In this document: in pieces, positions 48,371 through 59,188 of the stretch
How positions within the stretch are numbered: position 1 is the first letter of the stretch
Layout: each line of letters begins with the position of its first letter
NCBI GenBank assembly: GCA_037013685.1
Contig: CM072895.1
Location: 11,010,463-11,074,462 of the forward strand
Origin: Acridotheres tristis
Lineage: Eukaryota > Chordata > Aves > Passeriformes > Sturnidae
Reading direction: 5' to 3'
Length of the DNA stretch: 64,000 nt
Program-made: the position numbers and the translations under genes
The notes under the pieces: generated by a model
Told to the model about the DNA's origin: nothing
The model's database searches: none
The model's input: the letters and a program-made list of their open reading frames with translations, nothing else

Positions 48371-49079
48371 TTTCCACGGGAGCCTGCACCATTCAGATGA
48401 GATGCAGCCCCAGGGTCCCTTGCATTGCCTGAGGTCAGGAGCAGGGACTGGCTGGGGGGCCATACAGAGGAGCACAGCCCTCATGCTGCTGTGGCTGTGA
48501 GCATGTGCCTGCTGCACGAATGCACTCGTGGGAAGGCACGTGTGCCACCCATCCCTGCAGAGATATGCAGCTCTATCTCACACAGCATACGGCTCTTTTA
48601 CATGGCTTTGCAGGTCTGGCTGACATCCTTGTCTGCACCAAGTAAGGACTGTCACATATCCACTTTGCAGGTGGCTCTCTCCAGTGCAGCAGTCTGGGCA
48701 TGCCTTGTACAAAGCTGCTGCTCCAGCAGTTGCTGAGATGGCTGGAAAAGCCACAGAGTGATTTTTATGTTCCAGGGGCAAGCCTGAAATCTTACCTCTG
48801 GGACAGTGCAGGGCTCTCTGGCTCAACAAGGGGAGCAGAGCCTGGGGCAGACAGATGCCCTCTGTCCACACCACATGAGGACATCTCTGGCCCAGCAAAG
48901 CCCTTGGTGGGGACACAGTCCCATGCACCCTCACAGAGTCCCCCACGCTCTGGCTCACCTGGCTGTCTTCCTGACAGGAGACCAGACAGCACCAGAGCAG
49001 GCACAGCCCAGGGAGGTGGCAGGTCTGTGTGCCCAAGCACCCTGGCGCTGTGTGCAGATGCCAACAGACTATGTTGAAC
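48371..49079. other. ERI3 last intron, no supported feature
   Basis: G+C-rich sequence with overlapping frames up to 152 residues; no recognisable product. Confidence 0.5.
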
Positions 49080-49720
49080 AGGGGGCCATCTCCTTTGCCA
49101 GGCTATATTTTGAGCTGCCAGCGCTGATTTTTCCAGCCTTTTGGGATGGTGTTAAATTACTTTCCAAGGACTTTCAATAAGCACTTTTGATACCTTTGAA
49201 GCATGCAGCTTTGTGGGAAGATTACAGTCCCGCATCTATCTCGCTGGGAGAGAAACAATGGCAGCAGGGCTGGTGTTTGATCTCTCCTCCAGAAGGCAAG
49301 AGAGGGTTTGGGTTAGACAAAGAGGTGAGCTGCTGATTTACAGCTAATGTTTAAAAATAGGTAGGTCTCCCTCCAAGATAGAGAGACTGCCCTCCTCTGT
49401 GTAATCGCCTGCCTCTGCCTCGCTGGACTTGCAGAAACACAGCTCGCTTTATTTGAAGGCTTCGAGTGCAGCATCGCAGTTTGATTCTTGGTCCTTTTAA
49501 AGCAATAACTAGGCCATCTGACCAAGCTTTAAAGAGCAGGAGAACTTTCCATTAGGACTTGCGACACACTCTTGGCAGCACTGGAATTACATTCTTGCCT
49601 TTTATTTCCTTTCTCTGACATCTCATGTCACTCAGGCAGGAGAAAGCCAGCTTTATAAACTCACTCATCTCTACCTTGAAATTTCTTCCTAATTAGGGTC
49701 CCAATCCCAGTGGTGGGACT
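49080..49720. promoter_or_regulatory. Candidate non-coding element, loosely bounded
   Basis: Contains GTGTTAAATTACTTTCC, GCTAATGTTTAAAAATAGG, CTTTATTTGAAGGC, GCAATAACTAGGCC and CCTAATTAGGG. Motif density is moderate and uneven, so it may be two elements. No coding content. Confidence 0.35.
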
Positions 49721-50579
49721 GGGTGTCAGAAGCTGGATGTGGAACAGAGCCAGCAGCAGTGGTGGAGGTCAAACCAAACTGCTCCCTGCAGCCCAGGGAC
49801 CACCTGGCCCAAGCAGCATCAGTCAGGGGCAGGGAGACAGCATCTCCCATGTCTGTACCCAAGACTCCCACAGAGGAAAAACAGAGCCACCATCCCTGCC
49901 ATGCTAAGCATCTGCATGTCTGGCCCCCCATACTGCCCCTGGCAGGGACCATCAGATGAGTTACAACACCACGAGCACCCAGCTCCGGCCAGGCATGCCT
50001 TCACTGCAGGGAGAAAAGGTGTCAAGGGAGTTGAATTCCCTTTATCTGTGGATAACTACTGCTGCCTTTAACAGCCTGGAATAAACTAGCCATAAATATC
50101 ATGATCATAAGTGCTTAGATATGGCAACTTTACACTGAACAGAGGTTTTAACCTTCCCTGCGGAGGATATCCAGCTCTACATCACTGACTGTTACCATTC
50201 AGCTGCACGGCCAAAGACAAGCTCTTGATGAGCTGCTCAGAGCAGCTGCACCAGCTACTGGCCACCTTGCAGCCCAGTCTAACCCAGTCCTTACCCCAGT
50301 TTTGGGGTAGAACTCACTCCTGTTTTCAGGGCCAGACAAGAGTCCTGCTGCCCTCTCCCCCCCGCCAGCATTCTTTCCTCCTCTTAAGGAATCACCAGCA
50401 TTGGAGCCTGCAGTTTACTGGGTTCCTGTGGGGATGCATCTTCCATTCACATTCCCGCCCACATGAGGGTCTGAGCCACCAACTTCTGCAGCAACTTGTC
50501 ACCATCACCTTGTCCCTGAGCCAGGCCAGGGGTCCAGTATCAGCAAGAGGGCAGTTTGCATCCTCCCTGCATTTTGCCA
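49721..50579. other. ERI3 last intron, one small patch
   Basis: G+C-rich with chance frames. The stretch 50075-50130 (CTAGCCATAAATATCATGATCATAAG) is a small A+T-rich patch with a palindromic ATGATCAT. Confidence 0.4.
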
Positions 50580-50835
50580 GTGCCCTGCCGTGACTTTATT
50601 TTGCATGGCGACTTTGAGGGGAGCTGTAAAACACTCAGACGAGTTAAATAATACACGACAGTGTACGGTATAAATTACAGGAAGCCAGCGGTGGAGCGAC
50701 ATTGTATGCTGAATAAATTAAAGGCTGCGTGACTTACAGGCAAGATTGATCTGCCAAGCATTTTGTTTAGTGACGTGCTTGTCATAAGGGAGAGCTAATT
50801 ACAGACGCGGAGGCGCGCAGCTCTGGCACTCGGGA
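50580..50835. promoter_or_regulatory. Candidate non-coding element
   Basis: Contains GACTTTATTTTGCATGG, GAGTTAAATAATACACG, GTATAAATTACAGG, GAATAAATTAAAGGC and GAGCTAATTACAGACGCGG. CpG-flanked AT words and the absence of repeats suggest a regulatory element. Confidence 0.4.
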
Positions 50836-51759
50836 GCACAGAGCAAACTGGGCTTACGAATGTCAGCGGGGTCCCTGCACGTCCAGGATTTGCTCTTTCT
50901 GAGGCCAGCCACATGCCAGGACCCGTTAGCTGGATGCCTGCTGTTTTCCCAGGGCCATCCAGCACTGTCACAGCCCAGGAAAAGAACTGTGCTGCCACAG
51001 GGAGCTGCCATGGTTGGGAAGTGGATGTGCTGGTGTGGGGGACGCAGGCAGCTGGTGGCTCTGGGGTCTGCCCTGAACAAGGGCTGGCATTGGGACTGCC
51101 TCAGCAGCTTAAGGGAAATGGAGATATTCAATCCTTAGCCTGTTCTTAATGGAGCAGAGCCATATAGGAGCACATCCTTTGCTCCTGTGGCATTTTTGAG
51201 CCCAGTGCTGCTCACAAGGTGACAGGGATTTCGTTGCTCTGGGGTACCCAGGGCTGGCTGAGCAGCAAAGCTGAGAGCTGTGGGGGCTGATTTGGCCGCT
51301 GAAGAGTACAAAAACACAAACATAATTCAGAAATTAGGTAGGGATCCTGTAATAGCAGGATGCTGCCATGAGCCACCGAGGGAAGGGGAAGTCTTCTTCA
51401 GGTCACAGTTTGGACTGGATAATTTTGGGGAAGATGTGCTTTACCCACAGGGATGTGGGAGTCTGGTGAGAGGCTTGGATTCAGCTGGGTGACTCTAACC
51501 ACCAAACTTGGGGCTGAGTTTGGAGGCTTGTCCTGCTGGGCTCTAGAGCAGGGATGGCTCCTGTGCCAGGAGGTCTGTCCCCGCTGCCCCCACAGCTGAG
51601 CAATGCCGTGCAGGCTCGAGGTCACGGCAGAGGCTGGGCCATGGGGCTGGTGGAACGAAGACCTCCCTGGCCTGTCACAAGAGCGCTGGTGGCTGGAGAC
51701 CGTGCTCCGGCCATCGAGATGTGTTCCCCTCCGGCTCGGCCGGCTCGGCGGTTGTCTGT
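50836..51759. other. ERI3 last intron, no supported feature
   Basis: G+C-rich sequence, no exon or repeat recognisable. Confidence 0.5.
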
Positions 51760-52980
51760 CACTCGGTGGGATTATGAGTAGTGAGTGTAATGCATCGGCG
51801 TATGAATAGGGTTGTCTGGCTGATGGTGATGTATCGTTTTTCATTACTGCCTCTCAAGCCCTCCTTGCTCCACGTGTGGAAATTCTATTTATTCCCTAAT
51901 TTGTAAAAATTCCCTCCTTATCTGATACCAATCAGGGAGGGGTAATTGGCTCTCCAGGGCTAGCGGCTGGGGTCCTGATGAAGAGATATGTGTGTCTGCT
52001 CTGGCTGTCCAGGCACCCTGCCCTGCTGCACCAGCGACACGGGCCACAATTAATAATGATTTGCAAATGGCAGACAAGCAATAACGCAGAAAGATGTCCA
52101 GCCAGCCTCCTGCCCGCCCCTTAATTTCCTTCTGTAATATAAATGGCACAGGAACGAAAATCCAGCGCTATAAATTCTGAAATTAGTTATTCACCGTAAT
52201 AAATGGTTCCCTTTTTGGTGCATGGTTCTCCCCTTCTCCCCATCCTTCTCCCCTGAACATACCCCCCCCCCCCACTTCCTCTTCCCCTCCCAGCCCCCTT
52301 GCCTGCTACCTACTTCATTTGAGTCCTAATATGCAAATGCTGTAATTTAACGGGATGGTGAAGTTGATTTTCATGTTAACTTAATTACTTTGATTTATGA
52401 AGGGCTGGGATGTAGATACAGCTCCATCCTTGCCCACCTCCCACACTCACCCCTCTGCAGTCCTGCTGACCCGCTACCTCTCTTCCCTTTTCCTCCCTTG
52501 GCTCAGTCCTCTTTTCCTCTTCTTCCCAAGTTTAGTGTTTTATTAGCTGCCTTTAAGTGGACATAAGTCCTCGCGACAATCGCATGATGCGGAGGACAAA
52601 TTCCCCGTCCTGCCTTGTTTAATCGTGCCTGGATAATGGATGTATAATTGACTCATTTGAATGCTTTTGCCTACAGGAGTGCAGAGCATTAAATGTTTGA
52701 TTGCCTTAATTTCCAAACAGATCATTATCCCCTTCTTACCCGCTCTTAATAAACACTTTATGAGGATTTTTTTTGTAAAGGAAAAAAATCTCCACTCCTC
52801 GTACTTCTCTGAAGTGATAAACTCTAATTAAGTCTAATATTTAAAAATATGGTAATGGTGACTTGTTTGAATAAGTGGCCTGCATTTCCATAATTTCATT
52901 ATTACGTAAAACACGCTAATTATTTGAAGTGTGCTTATTACTAAAAGAGAAATCTCCTTCTAATAAAGATGAAATTGGCT
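51760..52980. promoter_or_regulatory. Largest candidate enhancer region in the window
   Basis: More than 1.2 kb of mostly A+T-rich, repeat-poor, non-coding sequence. Notable words are CCACAATTAATAATGATTTGC, a perfect POU octamer ATGCAAAT at 52331-52338, TGTAATTTAACGGG, CTTAATTACTTTG, CTCTAATTAAGTC, ACACGCTAATTATTTG and TTCTAATAAAG. It may be several elements in a row. A C12 run at 52262-52273 separates the left third from the rest. Confidence 0.45.
52262..52273 (+). repeat. Poly(C) run, 12 bases
   Basis: A homopolymer C12 in a C/T-rich stretch (52228-52320), a simple sequence with no attached element. On the minus strand it is a G12 run. Confidence 0.8.
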
Positions 52981-53789
52981 TTTTTCCCTGTATTGCTGTG
53001 CGTGCCGCTCCCTTTCTCTCCTGGACGGTGAGTGGCCACAGCCAGGAGCAGGGTGATGGCAGCATTCGCTTTGTTTGCACAGGCAGGGGATGCTGGAAGT
53101 GCAGGGTCAGGCACAGAGGCTGAAGGACAAGCTGAGGGCTCTGTGCACCCTGTGTCACCCTTGGCTCCAGCAACATTGGTACCCTTTGGACTCATGGGCT
53201 CCAGGAGTTGCTGGGAATGTTGCAAGACAGCTCAGCCCCTACTGCCCATTCCCTCCAGCAGGGCTGCCTAGCTGTCATGGTTTCCCCATATGGCATCACC
53301 TGTGCCAGGCTATCCAGCAGCCTGTGGGGCTGGAAGGTGTCTCAGCAGCCTTGTGTCTTGCAGTGCAGAGGCACCAGCCACCCAGCTCTGCCCTGGGAGG
53401 GGACCACCGTGATGGGTGCGTGATGGGAAGAGGGATTCCCAATGCAGAGGACAGGAGGAAGCATCTTGTCTCCTATGGGGTGACAGTGGCCAGTCTGGAT
53501 GGGAGAAAGAAAGTGCCCAAGGCACTGCTGGTTGATGGTCAAGACTGGTCCCCTTTTGCTGCACTTCCTACTGACCTGTGAACTGCGAGAGATGGGCCCT
53601 TCCTGCTCCAGTGTCCCTGCTGGGGTAAATTGGATTTGGATGTCTTGCTGACCCCAGTGTGCAGGGAGTGGGACAAGCATCCTGTCCCTCTGGGACAGAC
53701 ACAGGTTGAGGGAGGATGAGTATGAATTGTGTCCAGCCCCTCTTCAGAGCCTGTGCAGGTGCTCTGTGGCGGGGCAGGCAGGGAGGCAC
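52981..53789. other. ERI3 last intron, no supported feature
   Basis: Plain sequence. The 168-residue + strand frame at 53075-53581 overlaps frames on both strands and shows no domain. Confidence 0.5.
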
Positions 53790-54000
53790 TGGGATGAAGT
53801 CAATATAAAACTAATTTTCTTTTCTTCGTGAAGAAATGAGGTGTGTGGCAGTAACGTAATTGCAGATAATGAGGTAAGTTATTCTTAATATTCTGCACGT
53901 CGCTGTCAGCTGCACCTAATATACCTGCCGGCTGTGCGGGACACGCACAGCCCCTTGCCCCATGCACAGGATTATGAGGCCATTAATTTGGGAGCAGCTC
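53790..54000. promoter_or_regulatory. Small candidate non-coding element
   Basis: Contains AAAACTAATTTTC, GCAGTAACGTAATTGCAG, GATAATGAGG, CACCTAATATACC and GGCCATTAATTTGGG. Dense TAAT words within 200 bp, non-coding. Confidence 0.35.
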
Positions 54001-55619
54001 AGCAGGACCATCCCTGGCGTCCCTGTGGATCCCTGGGAGCACTTGGTTCTGACACGTCCTTGTTGCCACTATGGCGGGCATCCTGATGTCCCCACTTTGG
54101 CCAGAGTAATGGGGATGGATTCAGATCAGACACAAAATTCCTCCCAGCTCCAGTGTGGACAGGGTGAGTGACACAAGAGCCTGTCTCTGTGTGCTAGGAA
54201 AATGCTGTCACTCCCTGCCCCGACAGTGACATTCCTGCTCACAGGGAGCAGCACAGCCCACTGTGGGGACACAGCACCCAATGCTCCCATTCATGGTTGC
54301 TGGGGACGCCAGCAGCAGTGCCAGACTGTGTGAGATCTCTGCGGTCCATATGGCTGCTGCCACTCACAAGGCCACCTGCTGTCACCCGGGGGCGGCAGTG
54401 GGGAGACTCTGGGTGGCGGTGGCCGGGCGGCCCTGTTTCCACTTTGCAGGGAGCTGTTATACAAAGGCAGCGGTGATATTATTCATTAACAGTAATCTGC
54501 CATTAGAACATTGACAAATGGCCCCTCGGTGCCTGAGCATCAGTTCTGGTACAGCCCATAAAGCATGGGGACAGTTTAAATATGGACCTGCTCAGCTCGG
54601 GCCGGGGGTGATCTGTCTTCCCGGCCATAACACAGGTGCGGTGGGGTTGCCTCCAAATGAGCACGTTTGGGGGGGCCCTGCAATCCCTGACCACGCACAG
54701 CCCACTGGGGCAGCTGCTGGGATGGAAAAGCTCCTTCTTTGCACCGGGAGCATCTCGGCCCAGTGCACAGCAGTTGCAGCAGCTCTCAGCCCCCTGAGCT
54801 CCCGTGGTGGAGGTGTGTGTGCGATTTGATCATGTGGGGAGGTGGGAGAGGTGGAACAGATGCTGGCACATATAGGGATGCAGCCCTTGCCCTTCTCCCC
54901 AGTGCCTGGGCTGCGTATGGAGGTAATGCTCTCCTGGAGTGAGCCCGATCCAGCAGCACAGACTCCTGCTGATGGAATCCTTGAGCTCATGTTGGGTTCA
55001 CAGCAGTGCCGCCGTGCAGTGGCTGGTGGGAGGGCACACGCCAGGCAGTCAGCCCAGTGCCATGAGCTGGGGGCTTTCTGCTTCCATCTCAGCAGAGGAG
55101 TGCAATGGGAATGTTTGTATCCCTCCAAGGACAAGGCGACCAGTGATGCTGAATGGTCACAAACTCCAGCCTAAACTAGGAGAGCGTCCTGCTGCCCAAT
55201 GTGTGTGCATGTGTTGCTGTCCTTGGCTGTCACTGCAGTGAGAGCTTGGCAGGACATGGAGAGGGCTGAATCGAGGGTGTGGAGGCAGTGTGGTGTCACA
55301 GTGAGTAATGCTGAAACACATGGGGCAGGAGGGTTAAAACCTGGTGGACTAAGCCAGCCAGGGTGAGTGGAGGCAGGGGTGTCAGGTTACCCCACACTGC
55401 ACTGGCAACTGGACCAAAGGAGGGTCTCAGAGGTAGCCAGCCCCAGAACATATCACCTCAGGGCAAGGTCAATCCCAGCCATCCTGGGCCACTGCACGGG
55501 GACATGGGGCAATGCTCGGAAGCAGCACAGCAAGGTGAGGGGCAGGGAGGCAGGGCAGAGTCACTGCTCTGTTTGCATGAGGCAGGATAACCCCAGGCTG
55601 ACCCCTTTCACACACACCA
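54001..55619. other. ERI3 last intron, no supported feature
   Basis: G+C-rich sequence; a small patch at 54460-54515 (GATATTATTCATTAACAG) is the only A+T-rich part. Frames up to 180 residues on the minus strand are chance by content. Confidence 0.45.
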
Positions 55620-55970
55620 CACAACACCCCTAAATCAATTGCATCTTATTATTACAATATCAATATACAATATTCCTACAATAACACCATTGATTTTCTA
55701 CTCAGAGGCTGCACCTAAGTCTGTTTTAAAGAGGAGGGAGTTAATAGTGCCCTCATTAAAAATCTATAGATTAGCCCCCACCCCAAAAAAAAGAAAAAGC
55801 AGTTTATATTCATTAGGGCTATTGAATATAAAGTAATATGTTTGTGTAGGACATTGGAGTAATGTGATAATCCGTCCGCATATCAGGGAGAAATCCACTT
55901 AGCAACCCTGTCAGCTTGACAAGAAAAATGTGCCCATAAAGTCGGGAATACATTGAGGGAGTGAGTGGGA
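55620..55970. promoter_or_regulatory. Candidate enhancer with a SOX-type site cluster
   Basis: Three ACAAT cores lie at 55654, 55667 and 55678, followed by CCATTG (the reverse orientation) at 55687-55692. Starts are 13 and 11 bp apart. To the right are CATTAAAAATCTATAG and GGCTATTGAATATAAAG. Non-coding. SOX-family binding is the simplest reading. Confidence 0.4.
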
Positions 55971-56379
55971 GGAGGGCGGGGGCGCGCCTGCGTGTGTGCG
56001 CCTGTGCAGAGCCGTGCTGGCCATCAGCGTGGGACCACCTTCACCCCATCCCCCTGCTCAGCCTTGGGACACAGGCGGGCACTCCTCAGGCTCCTGGAGG
56101 TGTCTGGGACTGGAACATGCCAGATGTTCTGGGATGGGGATCAAGTTGGGGGGTTCCACAACCTGCCAGCCTCCCTGGCCCCAGGTTGGGTCACCAGATG
56201 GAACAGGTTGGTGGTACTAGGCGGGGTGCTGGGGCAGCACCGCCACAGCCATGTGCCCCCCAGGGAGAGCTGGGCTGGGTGGGGGCTACAGGGTGGGCAG
56301 GGCTACCTGTGCCCTCCTGCCAGCTTCGGACTCTGCTTGTCCCCCACCCCATGGTCACCTTTGCAATGGATTAAGCCCT
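55971..56379. other. G+C-rich intron stretch
   Basis: G+C-rich, CpG-poor except the first 40 bases (GGGGGCGCGCC). Three long frames overlap in all + phases, so none is convincing. Nothing else is seen. Confidence 0.5.
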
Positions 56380-56770
56380 GAAAAGCAGCAGAGCAATCCT
56401 GGTCGCGCTCTCTTAGGCTGTCAATTGCCATTTTTGTAATAGAAATTCCTTTCACAAGGTAACGACGGCCAGATTTAGAGGATTTCATATTGTTAATAAT
56501 TCCCCAAACAGCCATCTGACTGTGTTGTTTTAAAAGCCGCTTAGTTTTTTGCTTTGGAGTTTATGAAAATCTCCCACTCTAATATCCCGAGAGCCAGCCT
56601 ATAATTGTGTTATTAAATCAATTGGAGCAGATTACATTGTAAAATCAATAGATGGCTGTAATTGCATATTAGAAAGTTGTTCTGCTGTTGTTGATTTTTT
56701 TTTTACATGGATAATTATAATAAGCGTGTTTACCTTAGTGCTGATTTGGAATGAGTCTCACTAAATGACA
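56380..56770. promoter_or_regulatory. Strong candidate enhancer
   Basis: Dense ordered A+T-rich sequence includes GCTGTCAATTGCC, TTGTAATAGAAATTCC, CATATTGTTAATAATTCC, CCTATAATTGTG, TTATTAAATCAATTGG, GGCTGTAATTGCATATTAG and GGATAATTATAATAAGCG. CpG-containing ACGACGG near 56465 is unusual in such a context. Non-coding and repeat-free apart from a T11 run. Confidence 0.5.
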
Positions 56771-58029
56771 TATGATGAGCTTGGCACACTCACTGCCAGG
56801 GGCCCTGGCATCGTTTGGGACAACAAGGACAGCACTGGCGGCATGGGCATGTGGGTGGCATTAACCCAACAGGGTCCCACGAGGGTGGCAGCTCACAGTT
56901 CAGGGTGTGTCCCAGCGGTGGCACCTGGCAACAGAGCACACTGGGGTTTTGGGGAGGCAGATGATGAGGTGCAGGGAGCAGAGAGTGGTTCCAAACAGTG
57001 TCCCCAGGGACCAGCTTCCAAATCCCAGAAGTGCCATGGGGTCTTGCTGCCGCTGCCTAGTCTCTGTGCAGTTCTCCCTCAGCAATATGGAGCACTAGTC
57101 AAGTCCCAGTGCCCATTCCAGCTCGGGGCAGTGCTGCAGGCTGTGAGGTTGGCACCTGAGGCTATGTTTTCACATCCAAACTGCTCACTTGCCACCCACC
57201 TGCCACAGCTCCAGGATTTGCTTTGCTGTTACTTTTTGGGGGGTATCAGGCCAGGGCTGGCTGGGCAGGGGTACTTTGGCCACAGACAGTTGCACTCCTC
57301 TTACCTCTGTTTCCCCAGCTTTCAAGCCACTATTACCCTGTTAGATCCCACTGGGGATCCAAAGGCTGAGGGCTTTCCAAGGGGCTCAGGTGTCTGGGGG
57401 ATGAGATAGAGCAGACGATCCTAAGGACAGTGAGAAGATCGCTTGAGTGGGAACAAGTGATAACAGCAGGAAGTGGCATTCTGGCTTGGCTGGGCAGGAC
57501 ACCTGTCACCTCCAGGGGCCTTATGCAGCCATCAGTGTCACCTTGGGCAGCAGAAAGGATGATGGCACAGAGAGATGGGCTCACCTCTGTCCCCATGCCA
57601 GCCAGTGGGCTAGGGACCCCCTCCTTTGTTGGGTTGTCCTCATGGCCAGCTGCTGTCCCCTGTCTGGCACACAAGTGACAGGAAGGGGTTCCATGAGAGG
57701 GTCTCAGGGGACACTCCAGAGGCACGTGGCACTGATGGAGATGTTATTTGTTTCACTGCCAACCATCAGCCAGGAGGGTCCCTGGCAGCTCATGGCAGCC
57801 CCTTGGGGAGCTGTGCATGGGGAAAGTCCTGAACCTCCAACAGGCTCTGGTGGACAGGCGATGTCTTTGCCAGTGGGTCACCGGGCACAGCAGGGCTGGG
57901 CTGTGCTGTGGTCTGGCAGGGAGCATCCAGGAGGCCGGGCAGCCCCATCCCTGCAGGCAGATGCCTGGCAGCAGGACAGCACTGCCCGGCTGCGGGAGGC
58001 CCTCAATCCGGCACGCAGCACTGTCAGCA
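56771..58029. other. ERI3 last intron, no supported feature
   Basis: G+C-rich sequence with long frames in every + phase (up to 214 residues at 56765-57409). No domains or splice sites support any of them. Confidence 0.5.
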
Positions 58030-58690
58030 GGCAGCCTGCTGTCTCCTAGACAGTGAAATATGGCCACAATTAGCCCGGATACAGTTCAATTATGATAAAC
58101 AGCGTTTGCACCCTTTAAGCTGTGATTAAAAGGCCTCCTCCCGTTGATAGAGAGACCTAATTTCACATTATTATCGCTGTAGCTTGATTATAAAGCACTC
58201 CCTGGATTTACAGTTGGGAGATGGATGTGGAGGCTTCTTTATCATTTACACATCAGTAATGATGCAGCCTTCCCTCCACCACAACATCCATCCAGCAGCA
58301 GCAGGGAGAGGGGGGCCTTGCCTGCACCCCCCTTCCGGGGCACCCTCTCCCCGTGTCAGCCAGGCCCCGCTGCCACACGCAAGTGGGCAAAGTCACCCTT
58401 ACGGTAACAGCTTGATAAATGGGCGGGCGGTAATGAAATGGAGACATCAAGGCGTGGGGCGAGGAAGAAAGAGTGGTAATCGGAACGAGTGGAGCTGTCC
58501 CGAAACGGAGGGGAGCGGGAAGAAGGATCGCCTCTGCGCCGTGTGCTGTCAAGGGAGAAATTACACATTTACTCTTGCTTTTTCTTAAGGAGACGGCCCT
58601 CATAGATCAAAACATGGATTTACAAGCCAATTTTCAACATGAAATATAGACACTAGGAATCAATTTAAGCCCAGCTTCTATTTTAGCAAA
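58030..58690. promoter_or_regulatory. Strong candidate enhancer close to the last exon
   Basis: The island includes CCACAATTAGCCCGG, TTCAATTATGATAAACAGCG, GCTGTGATTAAAAGGCC, CCTAATTTCACATTATTATCG and GCTTGATTATAAAGC. A second part (58400-58560) is rich in CpG: CTTACGGTAACAGC, GGTAATCGGAACG. Non-coding, unique, ending about 400 bp before the last ERI3 exon. Confidence 0.45.
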
Positions 58691-59105
58691 CGGTGCCTGA
58701 GTTTAGTCCCAGGTAAATAACACCAGAGCCTTCTCCTTCCCATCTTGCTGCTCTGCCATGGCCCAGCACCAGGAGTGGCTCTGGCTTGCCATCCTAGCCA
58801 CTTGTCAAATTCTGGTTGATTGGGCATACAGAGGCACTGTGGGCTGGCTCTGATGGGGACATGGGTGACCCGACCTTCAGGTCTAGGGCATGGATCTATC
58901 TCAGGGCAGCACTGGGTCATACTGGGATGCAGGTGGCCAGTGCTGGGACTGGGAATTCTGCAATCACACCACGTCACTGCAAGGTCCTTGGGACAGAGTA
59001 CCTGGACTGGGGAGGACACAGGCCCAACATGGGATTCAGAACTTGCTCCAACAACTCCTGTTTGGATCATGCCTCTAACCCAGTATCTCTGTGCTTTCTC
59101 CTTAG
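58691..59105. other. End of the last ERI3 intron
   Basis: Ordinary intron ending in a good acceptor: the branch-point-like CTAAC at 59075-59079, 27 nt upstream of the border, and the tract CTGTGCTTTCTCCTTAG ending at 59105. Confidence 0.8.
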
Positions 59106-59188
59106 ATGACTGCAAGAACATTGCCAACATCATGAAGACACTGGCCCATAGAGGCTTCATCTTCAAGCAGACCTCCAAACCTTTTTGA
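59106..59188 (+). CDS. ERI3: ERI3 last coding exon (partial gene)
   Basis: The 83 coding bases give the last 26 residues, DCKNIANIMKTLAHRGFIFK and then QTSKPF, followed by TGA at 59186. The first two bases (AT) complete the Asp codon begun by the last G of the exon at 23691, so the joined protein reads PHSGI-D-DCKNIA. The second of those two Asp residues sits five positions after the catalytic His and is the metal-binding Asp of the Exo III motif. Codons are strongly C/G at the third position, unlike the intron. The C-terminal length and sequence match ERI3 as I remember it, with His where mammals have Tyr in LAYRG. No frameshift or stop is seen. ERI3 (also known as PINT1/PRNPIP) has a DEDDh exonuclease fold; its physiological RNA target is not well established. 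Confidence 0.95.
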
